Below are positions 16,998 through 26,053 of a DNA stretch of 36,690 bases, piece after piece (the stretch's first letter is position 1; each line of letters starts with the position of its first letter). Under the pieces are notes generated by a model. It searched no databases and had not been told where the DNA came from. It was given only the letters and a program-made list of their open reading frames with translations. A program made the position numbers and the translations under genes. The stretch comes from Pseudomonadales bacterium. GTDB lineage: Bacteria; Pseudomonadota; Gammaproteobacteria; Pseudomonadales; Azotimanducaceae. The stretch spans positions 1 to 36,690 of the forward strand of contig JAESSY010000010.1 in assembly GCA_016763855.1 (NCBI GenBank), given 5' to 3'.

Positions 16998-19424
16998 ATG
17001 CTTAGTAAAGAAGATCTTAAAAATATTCTCAAAAAATTATCCATTGAAGACAAGGTTAAACTCATATCTGGGGAAAGCAGTTGGCGCACCCATGCAATTT
17101 CACAGCCTGACATTCCTGTACTGAAAGTCAGTGATGGACCCAATGGCGTGAGAGGGGATGGCGGTGTCCCATCTGCTTGTTTCCCTGTCGGGGTCTGCAT
17201 GGCATCAACTTGGAATGTGGAGCTGCTCAAAGAGATCGGTACTGCCATCGCTGAAGAAGCAAAAATAAAAAGTGTACAGATCGTGCTGGGCCCCACAATA
17301 AATATTCATCGGACACCATTGGGCGGTCGTAATTTCGAATGTTTTTCCGAGGATGCTTTGTTATCAGGTGAACTAGCGGCCGCCTATACAAACGGTCTAC
17401 AGGCGGAAGGTATTGGGGCCTGCTTAAAGCATTACGTCTGCAATGACTCTGAATTTGAAAGGCATAGCCTCTCTGTTGAGGTCGATGAGCGTACCCTAAG
17501 AGAAATCTATCTTCGGCCATTTGAAATCGCCATCAAGAAAAGTCAGCCTTGGACAATCATGGCTGCTTACAACCGCATCAATGGAATCTATGCCTGCTCC
17601 CACGATGAGCTAATTAATCAGGTCTTAAAAAAAGAATGGGGCTTTGATGGTCTTGTTATTTCTGACTGGTACGCGGCTAAAGATACAGTCGAGAATTATC
17701 TAGGCGGGTTAGATTTAGAAATGCCTGGTCCCGCCATCACTTTCGGGCCCGCCTTACAAGTCGCTATGGATGAAGGAAAAGTTGACCCTTCAATTATCGA
17801 CGACAAAGTTGAACGTCTACTCCGCGTCATCAACAAAGCGGGGAACTTTGAATTTCCTGAGATAGACAATGAGAGAGCAGAAGACCTCGAAGCCCATCGA
17901 AAGGTTGCATATCAAGCGGCAGCTGAGGGCATGGTCCTTTTAAAGAACGAAAATTTACTACCTCTCAATAAAGAAAACATCAAATCCCTAGCTATCATGG
18001 GACCCAATGCACAGGACTTTCGCATTATGGGTGGCGGTTCATCGGCATTAAAACCACATTATGTTATCAACCCAGTAGAAGCTTTAAGACATGCCCTACC
18101 AGATGTGGCAATTTACGAGCATTTTGGTTGCCATACCTACAAGTACATTCCTGAACCCGATCCTAAACTGTTAAGCCCTGAAAAAGAAAGCACACAATCC
18201 GGTTTCTCATGCAGTTTTCTTGACAATTTCACAGACACTACGCCGATTAATCAACGCGTCATAACTAACAACACCATTTTTGCTGGTAATCCTTTCTCTC
18301 CCCAACATGCCGCTAAAGCATTAAAAATACACGGATACTACCTTAGCGAAATTGAAGGACTCTATGAATTCGGCTTGTTATCGACAGGACAATCACGCTT
18401 ATCCATCAATGGCGAAATACTGATTGATAGCTGGGAAGCAGAACAGCGCACCCCCGGTGACGCTTTCTTCCAACAGGCAGATTTGGAAAAGCGCGCGACT
18501 TATTTCATCGAGGCAAATACACAAATAGAAATCCTAATTGAGTTTAGCCACATCAAAGAACACTCTTTTCGCGCGGTTCGTTATGGCATCTTAACGCCAC
18601 AACTGGAAGACTCGGTAGAACAAGCAGTAAAAGTTGCAGAAAAAGCAGATTACGTTTTACTGTTCACTGGAACAAATGACGACTGGGAGACCGAAGGTAA
18701 CGATAGAGAAACCTTGGACCTACCTGGCAGGCAAAATGAATTAATCGAGCAGATACTTATCGCCAACAATAATACTGTGCTTATAAACAACAGTGGCTCA
18801 CCCATATCTATGCCTTGGGTGGATCAGGCGCCTGCAATTATACAAACATGGTTCGCAGGTCAAGAATCTGGCAATGCGCTTACAGATATCATATTAGGCA
18901 TCGTTAACCCATCGGGGAAATTACCCATTACCTTCCCCCTATGCCTTCAAGATACGCCAGCATATACTTCCTATCCCGGAGAATTTGGAAAGGTTCATTA
19001 TGGCGAAGGTATTTTCGTAGGACATCGATGGTACCTCAGCAGAAACATTTCCTGCCTTTTTCCATTCGGGCATGGCTTATCTTATACCCAGTTTTCCTAC
19101 GACACGATGAGCTACAAGGATCACGTTGTATTAGTTACTATTACTAACCTCGGTAAGATTCAGGGAAAAGAAACGATACAAATATATTCTAAGGCTTTAG
19201 ACTCAAAAGTTTCTCAGCCTGAAAGGAAACTGATTGGATTCAAGAAAGTTGATCTTGCTCCAGGAGAATCGACTACCGCCGTAATTGAGCTAGACGATAT
19301 GGCTTTTAGTTATTGGCATGCACAAAAACACGGTTGGGAACTCAGCCCAGGCGAATACCAAATCAGTGCGGCCAGCTCTTCGACTGACCAACACTTAAAC
19401 AAAATAATTACAATATCACCATAG
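16998..19424 (+). CDS. GH3 beta-glucosidase with PA14 insert
   Basis: A family 3 glycoside hydrolase of about 808 residues. KVSDGPNGVRG, LGPTINIHRTPLGGRNFE and the KH pair (144-145) line the sugar site, and the nucleophile is D223 in GLVISDWYA. The second domain carries WETEGNDRETLDLPG (about 560-575) with the likely acid/base Glu, and the end is a fibronectin III-like domain. Between them, around residues 400-530, lies a PA14-like insert (GYYLSEIEGLYEFGLLSTG, SINGEILIDSWE), as in some beta-glucosidases. No signal peptide is visible, so the enzyme is probably cytoplasmic and acts on imported oligosaccharides. I chose the ATG at 16998; a TTG at 16965 adds eleven unlikely residues. Confidence 0.9.
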   Translation: MLSKEDLKNILKKLSIEDKVKLISGESSWRTHAISQPDIPVLKVSDGPNGVRGDGGVPSACFPVGVCMASTWNVELLKEIGTAIAEEAKIKSVQIVLGPTINIHRTPLGGRNFECFSEDALLSGELAAAYTNGLQAEGIGACLKHYVCNDSEFERHSLSVEVDERTLREIYLRPFEIAIKKSQPWTIMAAYNRINGIYACSHDELINQVLKKEWGFDGLVISDWYAAKDTVENYLGGLDLEMPGPAITFGPALQVAMDEGKVDPSIIDDKVERLLRVINKAGNFEFPEIDNERAEDLEAHRKVAYQAAAEGMVLLKNENLLPLNKENIKSLAIMGPNAQDFRIMGGGSSALKPHYVINPVEALRHALPDVAIYEHFGCHTYKYIPEPDPKLLSPEKESTQSGFSCSFLDNFTDTTPINQRVITNNTIFAGNPFSPQHAAKALKIHGYYLSEIEGLYEFGLLSTGQSRLSINGEILIDSWEAEQRTPGDAFFQQADLEKRATYFIEANTQIEILIEFSHIKEHSFRAVRYGILTPQLEDSVEQAVKVAEKADYVLLFTGTNDDWETEGNDRETLDLPGRQNELIEQILIANNNTVLINNSGSPISMPWVDQAPAIIQTWFAGQESGNALTDIILGIVNPSGKLPITFPLCLQDTPAYTSYPGEFGKVHYGEGIFVGHRWYLSRNISCLFPFGHGLSYTQFSYDTMSYKDHVVLVTITNLGKIQGKETIQIYSKALDSKVSQPERKLIGFKKVDLAPGESTTAVIELDDMAFSYWHAQKHGWELSPGEYQISAASSSTDQHLNKIITISP

Positions 19425-19439
19425 GATAAACCTATTTTT
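19421..19439. terminator. Small hairpin at the end of the GH3 gene
   Basis: ATAGG (19421-19425) can pair with CCTAT (19431-19435), followed by TTTTT. It overlaps the GH3 stop codon and lies between convergent genes. The stem is short and A+T-rich, so termination would be weak. Confidence 0.4.
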
Positions 19440-19818
19440 CGGCGTGCTTATCCATTGCATAAGCCGTAGCACATAACCAAATTGTTAGTACTATTTCTAT
19501 AATAATATATTGTATCGCCCAATCGGCACCGTGCATCACTGCCGCCATACTTCGAAACAACGCTGCACCCCCTAAGAATAGCGCGCCAGCATAAAGCCAT
19601 CGTCCCTTAAAGTGAATGACACCGACAAAAATGAGTATCGCTGTTCCCATAAAAAATGAAGTCATATCACCTATTTGCGTACTTCTTCCCAATCCATCTA
19701 GTAATGTCATGTGCAAATCATTCGCTGTCTGCTCAGGGTTAGTCATAAAGCCGATAGCATTTAGCAGCATGAGGAGACCAGGAATAACCGCAAGTACTTT
19801 TATAATATTTTTTTTCAT
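19432..19818 (-). CDS. Small four-helix membrane protein (DUF4345-like)
   Basis: A 128-residue protein with four hydrophobic segments (about 7-24, 50-68, 73-90, 97-118). A loop NPEQTANDLHMTLLDGLGRSTQIGD between helices one and two suits the DUF4345-type family of uncharacterised membrane proteins. No catalytic motif is evident. It converges on the GH3 gene and diverges from hemH. Confidence 0.55.
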   Translation of the reverse strand: MKKNIIKVLAVIPGLLMLLNAIGFMTNPEQTANDLHMTLLDGLGRSTQIGDMTSFFMGTAILIFVGVIHFKGRWLYAGALFLGGAALFRSMAAVMHGADWAIQYIIIEIVLTIWLCATAYAMDKHAEK

Positions 19819-19933
19819 CTACAAATCCTTTTCCTGTTTATTATTTATCTACTCAGCAATAGCTGTATTCAGTATCTAGTGTCGTAACAGTACCACCCTG
19901 AATCATTCACGGGTATACTTATAAGTTGAATTT

Positions 19934-20950
19934 TTGAGCATATTTAAATTGACAGACCACTCCCCTCTTGGCATTTTACTGGTAAATCTGGGCACACCAG
20001 ACTCACCAACCGCACCTGACATACGTCGTTATCTAGCGGAATTTTTATCAGATCCTCGCGTCGTCAACATACCCAGATTTATCTGGCTCCCCATACTTTA
20101 TGGTTTCATTTTACCTTTTCGACCCAGAAAGCTAGTCAAAAAATATGAAGGAATTTGGGGCAGTAATGGCGCACCCATCAGATTTCACACAGAGCAACTC
20201 GCTAGATTACTCAATTCTAATCTAGAGGGTCACCTTAATCGCAAATGCATTGTTCAATCAGCAATGACCTATGGGAACCCTTCAATCAAGTCTGCGCTCA
20301 TTACCCTGCAGGAACAAAATGTTAAAAACATCATCGTCCTGCCTTTGTTCCCTCAGTACGCTGCTGCAACAACGGCAGCGGTACTCGATAAACTTAATTC
20401 GGCGCTTAGTTTATTGGCGAAAGTTCCCGACATTAGATTTATCACCGATTACCATGATAACGAACAATACATTGAAGCCATTGTTACAAGCTTAGCAACC
20501 CACAAGAATGACTTTAACGGTAATACAAAATTACTGCTTTCGTTTCATGGACTTCCCCAGGCCCAAATTGATGCAGGAGACCCTTACGCCAAGCACTGTG
20601 AAACAACAGGGAAGCTGATCGCAGAATCTTTGGGCTTGAAGAGCGCACAATGGCAACTCACTTATCAGAGTCGTTTTGGTCCAGCGCCTTGGCTGAAACC
20701 AGACACAAGCTCAACGCTTCAGGCTCTGCCAGCCCAAGGGATCAAAAATGTGATTGTCGCGTGCCCTGGCTTCTCAGTCGATTGTCTTGAAACATTAGAA
20801 GAAATTGATGATCTAAACCGAAATCTATTTTTGGAGGCGGGGGGAGAGAATTTTACTTACGTACCCGCGTTAAACGCAGCACAGACTCATGTTGATTTTA
20901 TTTTGAAGTTGTTGGATTCCCACTTGTACAAGTGGGAATCCGCACTTTAG
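19934..20950 (+). CDS. hemH: Ferrochelatase
   Basis: The last step of haem synthesis, insertion of Fe2+ into protoporphyrin IX. LGILLVNLGTPDSP at the N-terminus, QSAMTYGNPS, LLSFHGLPQ with the metal-site His, GDPYAKHCETTGKLIA and the C-terminal SVDCLETLEEI with the catalytic Glu are all family hallmarks. Length 338 is normal. The start is a TTG at 19934 with no strong ribosome binding site; a second TTG five codons later is an alternative, so the exact start is uncertain. The 3' end overlaps the stop of the convergent GGDEF gene by 4 bases, and the last codons contain a 28-bp perfect palindrome. Confidence 0.93.
   Translation: MSIFKLTDHSPLGILLVNLGTPDSPTAPDIRRYLAEFLSDPRVVNIPRFIWLPILYGFILPFRPRKLVKKYEGIWGSNGAPIRFHTEQLARLLNSNLEGHLNRKCIVQSAMTYGNPSIKSALITLQEQNVKNIIVLPLFPQYAAATTAAVLDKLNSALSLLAKVPDIRFITDYHDNEQYIEAIVTSLATHKNDFNGNTKLLLSFHGLPQAQIDAGDPYAKHCETTGKLIAESLGLKSAQWQLTYQSRFGPAPWLKPDTSSTLQALPAQGIKNVIVACPGFSVDCLETLEEIDDLNRNLFLEAGGENFTYVPALNAAQTHVDFILKLLDSHLYKWESAL
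20914..20941. repeat. 28-bp perfect palindrome in the 3' end of hemH
   Basis: GGATTCCCACTTGT is followed immediately by its exact reverse complement, a 28-bp dyad with no central spacer. It lies 7 bases before the end of the hemH stop codon and 5 bases from the end of the GGDEF gene on the other strand. In RNA it could fold as a strong hairpin from either strand, so a shared transcription stop for the convergent pair is plausible, though no T-run follows. Confidence 0.9.
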
Positions 20951-21714
20951 CTTTCGCCTCCTGGCGTCGTATAGTTGTAACCGGCAACTCGGTCACGCCC
21001 CGCCTCAATAGCGAAGCTAAGGGCCTCATCCGCATGTTCAACAAGTTCCTCAGCAGATTCTGTCCCATGGAAGCAAGTGATACCCCCTGATGCAGTAATT
21101 TTCATGTCGTTCTTATCATTAACCTGAATCTGGCTAATCAATTCATTGATTCGATTAATAATCCGAAGGGCATCTTCCTCAGAACATCCAGAGAGAATCA
21201 AACCGAATTTATCTGTGTCCAAGCGGGCAATGATATCAACTTCCCGAAGGGCTGCTTTAATGATTCGAGAGAATAATTGCAACACTTCATTACCGCGACC
21301 TAAACCTTGCTGTTCAATGATGTCATTGAACTGATCAACCTGAGTGACAGCGACAGTAAAAGCGTAGGTACCACGCTCGCTCATGGCTCTATGTTGCACC
21401 AACACGTCCATAAAATGTCGTTTGTTAGCACAACCTGTTAATTCATCCAAAGTCGTTACTTCAGCAAATCTAACCTTAATATTTGAAAGTTCACTTTGGG
21501 TGGTTTTTAACTCGTTTCCTAATTCGCTTATCGCATCATCATGCTTCTTCTTGGAGACATTGATCACAACAATTGGCACTACCATTGTGAGTAACATAGC
21601 ACTCGCAAGAATGATCATATTCACAACTTCACTTTGGGGAACCAAGATCAAAGCCAGAGCAGTCAGAACGATCGTACTAATCGCTATCAGCATGTAGGTT
21701 TTCGAATTTAGCAT
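20947..21714 (-). CDS. Membrane-anchored GGDEF-domain protein with degenerate signature
   Basis: Two hydrophobic segments (about residues 7-24 and 31-52) are followed by a short coiled coil (KKHDDAISELGNELKTTQSEL) and a GGDEF domain that opens with LDELTGCANKRHFMD. The signature loop reads RLDTDKFGL where an active diguanylate cyclase has GG(D/E)EF, so c-di-GMP synthesis is very unlikely. The rest of the fold (ITASGGITCF, ADEALSFAIEAGRDRV) is preserved, suggesting a binding or structural role. It converges on hemH with a 4-base overlap. Confidence 0.85.
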   Translation of the reverse strand: MLNSKTYMLIAISTIVLTALALILVPQSEVVNMIILASAMLLTMVVPIVVINVSKKKHDDAISELGNELKTTQSELSNIKVRFAEVTTLDELTGCANKRHFMDVLVQHRAMSERGTYAFTVAVTQVDQFNDIIEQQGLGRGNEVLQLFSRIIKAALREVDIIARLDTDKFGLILSGCSEEDALRIINRINELISQIQVNDKNDMKITASGGITCFHGTESAEELVEHADEALSFAIEAGRDRVAGYNYTTPGGES

Positions 21715-21808
21715 AATCGAGTTTCCGGTAGCGCAGGGCTATATTTAAGTAAAGAACTGCTAGTGAGGCAATGATACAGACTAAAATGCCGATAGGCTAT
21801 GTCCTCTT

Positions 21809-22411
21809 TCAAGGTTCCCAATCCGGATTCAGCATTAAAAATAGATGATGCAGCATCATTCGCGTCAACCCCCAGACAATTTCGTCACCCACTTGATAGC
21901 CCGGAAACATCTGACTCGAACCCTGCAAATCAAATTCAAGTTCTGCAATATTATTGCCATTGTACATATCATCGAGGGAACCCCACAACACATCCGCTAC
22001 CTCGTAATTTAGATCTAAGGGGGGATCGTTATTAGTCAGTAGATAAACGAAAGGTGAGACAATCATGTCTAGGTTCCTGCCACGCGGATTAGCACGAACT
22101 TCCACTATAGGACCCAGATACTTTGCATGTTGATGTAGGTCCAAGCCGATCTCTTCGAAGGTCTCTCTTTCCGCAGCATGACGTAAAGATTCATCACTCG
22201 TTTCAAGGTGCCCCCCGGGAAAAGCCATTTGACCCGACCACGGGTCACCTTGTTTTTCAGCACGCAGAATAAACAGCGCTTCAATATGGCTCTCTTGCTT
22301 TCTTAATATCGCAGCAACCGCGGCACGACGAGTATTTCCATTTGGCTCTGTTATAGGAGGCTCAAAGTCAGAAAGCAGGCTTGTGATGACATCAATTTTT
22401 AACGAATTCAT
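21809..22411 (-). CDS. Nudix hydrolase, CoA pyrophosphatase-like
   Basis: The Nudix box region PGGHLETSDESLRHAAERETFEEIGL follows a WSGQMAFPGG segment that is typical of the CoA-diphosphatase (NudL/YeaB) group, which cleaves coenzyme A to 3',5'-ADP and phosphopantetheine. The upstream LFILRAEKQGDPWSG fits the same UPF0035 pattern. At 200 residues it has the usual size. Downstream the strand continues into the GGDEF gene after a 94-base gap. Assignment to the superfamily is sure; CoA as substrate is likely but inferred. Confidence 0.85.
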   Translation of the reverse strand: MNSLKIDVITSLLSDFEPPITEPNGNTRRAAVAAILRKQESHIEALFILRAEKQGDPWSGQMAFPGGHLETSDESLRHAAERETFEEIGLDLHQHAKYLGPIVEVRANPRGRNLDMIVSPFVYLLTNNDPPLDLNYEVADVLWGSLDDMYNGNNIAELEFDLQGSSQMFPGYQVGDEIVWGLTRMMLHHLFLMLNPDWEP

Positions 22412-22451
22412 GGCGTAAGACTAATGCAGCTAAACACTCAGGTCTACTTTA

Positions 22452-22877
22452 TTAATCCTGATCAATTTTGACCAGCGCACTTGCGATTGCTTCAGATAGC
22501 GTTTTACGGCTGTAGGGTTTTCTGATGACTTTGATTTGTCGCAGATCTTCTTCCCCCAGACCCGCTTCTCGAAGCACTTTTTCCGGGTAGCCTGAAGTTA
22601 ACATCACTGGTGTCGTTGGGTATTTCCCCCATATCGCGATGGATAGATCGATGCCATTCATGCCGAAGGGCATCACAACATCACTGAAAGCCAAATCGAC
22701 TTTTACTGCTGCCTCATCAAGTTCAGAGAGGACTCGAAGCGCAGCCGGGCCGTCAGTCGCTTCTACGACGTCGTAATTTAATCCGAGAAGCAATCTTACC
22801 GTGATACGCCGTACGTCCTCATCGTCTTCTACAACGAGAATTTTCTCAAAATTACCCCTTTTTGCCGTGTCTTCCAT
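22452..22877 (-). CDS. Stand-alone response regulator receiver domain
   Basis: A CheY-like receiver of 141 residues. The acidic pocket EDD lies at 17-19, the phosphorylation site is D66 (LAFSDVVMP), the switch residues are in LTSGYPE (93-99) and the conserved Lys is K120 (IRKPYS). There is no output domain. The DVVMP-F-GMNG and SGYPE pattern resembles receivers attached to hybrid histidine kinases. No kinase gene lies nearby. A 245-bp gap separates it from the sulfatase on the same strand and should contain its promoter. Confidence 0.88.
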   Translation of the reverse strand: MEDTAKRGNFEKILVVEDDEDVRRITVRLLLGLNYDVVEATDGPAALRVLSELDEAAVKVDLAFSDVVMPFGMNGIDLSIAIWGKYPTTPVMLTSGYPEKVLREAGLGEEDLRQIKVIRKPYSRKTLSEAIASALVKIDQD

Positions 22878-23122
22878 TGGACAGCTATCTCCAAAGATCT
22901 CAATAAGCGGAACGTTTTATTAACCCGTGTATTATTAGAAGAAACTCTCTCCGTGTTTCATTATTTTATTTTCGTTGTTATGAGTGTAGACCCTAGAAGT
23001 TCTGTGTACTGTATTACATGGCAATAATTCGACCTGCGGTCACTCGACTTAACTATAGCAGCTTCGATGTTCTGGTCAAAATGCGTACAGCTGGATAATT
23101 TATCCTTTAGCGAATCCATTGA

Positions 23123-24676
23123 TCACACTATGCCTAATCGAGAAAACTGTTCCATGGGAGCATTAAGTTCTTTAAGCGCCACACGCAATATTTCAATCAT
23201 ATCGGATTCAAGCTTTCCCCCGAGACTATTTATATTTTCATTTGGATCGACACTTAGGTCATAAAGATGATGGGCATCAATATCGGGTTGCATCGACCAG
23301 AAGGGGAGCAAATCCCCCTGTTGAAATGGCTGCCGAATAACCGGGATATCACTGCCGGGCATAAAGTCTAGATAGGCTCTTTTATCTGGATTAGGTAATT
23401 TTAATTTTGGCATAATGTGAACTGGCATCGTCGACCAACGATTTGACCACATAGAAAGCGGAAAACCATCCCCTACGGGTGCCCTGGCATATTTACTATT
23501 GCCGGACTTTATCTGTACCCATTGACCAAATACACCTCCAATCGCCCATTTTCTGACTTCATCTAGCTCGCCATAGATAAGCGGCAAAAGTGATTTTCCG
23601 TGAGTTTCATGATCGCTCTGAACATCAAAAAGGTCTGACAATGTTTCGTGAATATCGACATTTGTCGTCAAAGCATGAATTTCACCCGCATCGATTCCCG
23701 GCGCTGCGATCATAAAAGGGGTATGGCCTAGGGTTTCAAATTGAGGCACACGGGGCTTACCCCATATATCCTTTTCTCCGAGGTAATGGCCATGATCGGT
23801 ACAAAATATAACCAAGGTATCTTCCCAAAGGTTAGATTTGTCCATCTCATTCAGTAACTTGCCAAACCAATGATCAATCATGCTGAGTTTAGAACCGTAA
23901 TTTGCCCTGATATGGCGACCTTGGCGCTCAGTTAAAAGTCCCTCTTTAATACCGTTAACAGCATAGGGTGGCCAGATCATAAGTTCATCTTCCCAAGACG
24001 GGTCATAAAGATTTGCCCAGGGCGCCGGGGTATCAAATGGTTCGTGAGGATCAAACTCATCTATAAACAAGAAGAAACTGTCTTCTCTCTTACCATATTC
24101 CTTTACCCAATCAGCCGCTGCTTGCATGGTTTTCGGACCGGGATAGTCTTCTTCTTCCCTGAACCAGGTCCTCGACAAATCGTATCCAAGCTTCTCTTTG
24201 TGCTTGGGATATTTCTTTTGTGCAGGTAAAGACGGCGTCCCCAACCAACTAGTGTCTTCGCCTAATTTCCAGGGATCGCTTTCATGGCCCCGGGTATAGT
24301 CCCAGGCAAAGAAATCAGTGTGATAATTCTCTCCTCCTACTTCGAATAAGTGCGGATGATCCGTAAATAACTGGGTTTTGATATTTTTCTGTCGCAGATG
24401 ATAGGTAATGGGCTTTTCCCATAATTCTATCGAGCCCCAGGGACGCCAAAGGAAATCCATGGATCCAACTAAAATATCGTGCCTTGCAGGCATGCAAGGA
24501 AGTGAACCTGTGTAATGGTTAGTGAACTTTAAGGATCGCGCTGCAAATCGATCGATATTTGGCGTTGCGAACTCATTGCCACCATAACAACCCAACATAT
24601 GCCGATTCAAACTATCCATAAGGATAACGATAGCCTTCTTTGGCTTTGTCCTGTCTTTACTCTGATTATCCGGCAC
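23123..24676 (-). CDS. Sulfatase (type I, formylglycine-dependent)
   Basis: A 517-residue alkaline-phosphatase-superfamily sulfatase. ILMDSLNRHMLGCYG (D21 as a calcium ligand), SLPCMPARHD with the cysteine C61 that would be converted to formylglycine within the CxPxR motif, and FCTDHGHYLGEKDIWGKP are the defining features. No signal peptide is visible (it begins PDNQSKDRTKPKKAI), so it appears to act in the cytoplasm, unlike most sulfatases used on marine polysaccharides. GTG 24676 is the start, with AAAGGGA upstream. No sulfatase-maturing enzyme is in the window. The substrate is unknown. Confidence 0.88.
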   Translation of the reverse strand: MPDNQSKDRTKPKKAIVILMDSLNRHMLGCYGGNEFATPNIDRFAARSLKFTNHYTGSLPCMPARHDILVGSMDFLWRPWGSIELWEKPITYHLRQKNIKTQLFTDHPHLFEVGGENYHTDFFAWDYTRGHESDPWKLGEDTSWLGTPSLPAQKKYPKHKEKLGYDLSRTWFREEEDYPGPKTMQAAADWVKEYGKREDSFFLFIDEFDPHEPFDTPAPWANLYDPSWEDELMIWPPYAVNGIKEGLLTERQGRHIRANYGSKLSMIDHWFGKLLNEMDKSNLWEDTLVIFCTDHGHYLGEKDIWGKPRVPQFETLGHTPFMIAAPGIDAGEIHALTTNVDIHETLSDLFDVQSDHETHGKSLLPLIYGELDEVRKWAIGGVFGQWVQIKSGNSKYARAPVGDGFPLSMWSNRWSTMPVHIMPKLKLPNPDKRAYLDFMPGSDIPVIRQPFQQGDLLPFWSMQPDIDAHHLYDLSVDPNENINSLGGKLESDMIEILRVALKELNAPMEQFSRLGIV

Positions 24677-24788
24677 AGATACATCCCTTTGTTTTTTGAC
24701 ACCTTATCCTATTCTCGGATAGGTTCCTAAATGCATGCTAAGTTGTAAAGGGAGCTCACCCAAAATTTTTCTAACTTACTTGGATCTT

Positions 24789-24954
24789 ATGCAAACTTTT
24801 TTGTCAGTACTCGCGTCAATATAAACAAGTAATCGCCGAGCAAGCAAAAGAAAGCCTGCGTGCCTTGCTGGTTAATCAGTTAGAGGACAGACGCAACATT
24901 AATCAAATAAACAAACTATTACACCAAGCCAGTTTAAAAGGTAATTCACTATGA
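24789..24954 (+). pseudogene. Possible small coding remnant upstream of the 24951 gene
   Basis: A frame ending in TGA 24952-24954 overlaps the ATG of the next gene as ATGA and encodes a helix-like, protein-looking stretch (VIAEQAKESLRALLVNQLED, then INQINKLLHQASLKG). No start codon exists in that frame upstream, but ATG 24789 lies in the frame that would join it if one T of the six-T run (24797-24802) were removed, giving about 54 residues. It could be a frameshifted small gene, a sequencing error or chance. I do not recognise the product. Confidence 0.25.
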
Positions 24955-25946
24955 AACTTAAACTCATACTCTTTAGCACCCTTGTATCTACAGCAGTGCT
25001 AGCGGCTTCTGCTGCAACGGGTCCCGACTACGTAAAAATACGCAAAGACCTCAATGTCATGTCACAGATCGCCAAAAGCGCCTTTCAGGATAATGAGTCG
25101 TGCAGGGGTTGCGATATCAAAATTACTTCCAATTACCTTGCAAGCCAAGGTGCGACTTTTACAATAGGGACCTACAAAAGCAGGTGTTCATTTTCAAACG
25201 AGGACGACACAAGCTTTATCATTAGCGAATCAACTTTTGATCGACTAACACCACTGGCGGATTTAGAAGGGCTCGAGGCGCTTAAAAGCCTCGAATCCTT
25301 GGACTCCCTCGAGGGAGTCATTTCCATGCCAGACCTTCCGGATATGGTGACAAGTATCCTGATTGATGTAGGAGAAGGTCTAGAAGAAGCAGGCGCGAAC
25401 CTCGGGCTCTTGGGCGAAAATGGATATGAGTATCGCTGGAATCACTCTTCTCCCCATATTCGAATTGATCGAACCACAAGATTGGAATCAAAAGAGCTTA
25501 GTCGCGAAATCAGAGAGCTTGAATATAAGATTAGAGAACACGAAATTGAGTTGCTCCATGCCGAGGACCCTAAAGAAAGAAGATCTATCGAGAAGAAGAT
25601 TGCTGAAATTGAAAAGAAAACCGTAAAAGTTCGCGACACACTAGAACTGATTAACGCGAAAACGATGGCTAAGCGAAAAGCTTATGAGCAAAAAAGAGAG
25701 GCTAAGCGGGCGCTAGCTGAACAGGAGACGGAAAAACTCCTGAAGAATGTTCAAAAGATCGTAATGCAATCGTTCTGCGATTACGGTAGTGCGCTCAAGC
25801 ATTTACCTGAAGACGAAAAAGTGTCTTTAATCTTTACGCAACGCAAAAAAAATAGCGACACAATCTATATACTAGACAAGAAAGCACTATCAGATTGCAG
25901 CAGCGGAGAAAAACTACAAGCCGACGCATTAAGTTATGTTTTTTAA
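24951..25946 (+). CDS. Secreted coiled-coil protein of unknown function
   Basis: A 331-residue protein with a clear signal peptide (MKLKLILFSTLVSTAVLAASA, cleavage near residue 21). Cysteines occur as SCRGCD and YKSRCSF in the N-terminal part and FCDYG and DCSSG near the C-terminus, so disulfides in the periplasm are plausible. A leucine/acidic tract LEGLEALKSLESLDSLEG (about 105-122) is followed by a long heptad-rich charged coil (about 180-265). I do not know the family. The ATG overlaps the stop of a possible upstream frame. It ends just before four 23-bp tandem repeats. Confidence 0.7.
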   Translation: MKLKLILFSTLVSTAVLAASAATGPDYVKIRKDLNVMSQIAKSAFQDNESCRGCDIKITSNYLASQGATFTIGTYKSRCSFSNEDDTSFIISESTFDRLTPLADLEGLEALKSLESLDSLEGVISMPDLPDMVTSILIDVGEGLEEAGANLGLLGENGYEYRWNHSSPHIRIDRTTRLESKELSREIRELEYKIREHEIELLHAEDPKERRSIEKKIAEIEKKTVKVRDTLELINAKTMAKRKAYEQKREAKRALAEQETEKLLKNVQKIVMQSFCDYGSALKHLPEDEKVSLIFTQRKKNSDTIYILDKKALSDCSSGEKLQADALSYVF

Positions 25947-25948
25947 GC

Positions 25949-26040
25949 GCCTTTAGCTTTTCTAGTAAAGAGCCTTCAGCTGTTCTTATAAAAAGCCTTC
26001 AGCTGTTCTTATAAAAATCCCTCAGCTGCTTTTGTGAAGA
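25949..26040. repeat. Four 23-bp tandem repeats
   Basis: Units are 25949-25971, 25972-25994, 25995-26017 and 26018-26040. The second and third are identical (beginning GCCTTCAGCTGTTCTTATAA), while the first and last are diverged. A further partial unit (GCCTATAAG) follows. The length is not a multiple of three and stop codons interrupt the frames, so this is non-coding. It lies between the 24951 gene and the hairpin before cytochrome b561. Confidence 0.9.
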
Positions 26041-26053
26041 GCCTATAAGTTTT

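Noticed and set aside
25949-26040. CRISPR array
   Set aside because: The units are contiguous tandem repeats with no unique spacers between them.
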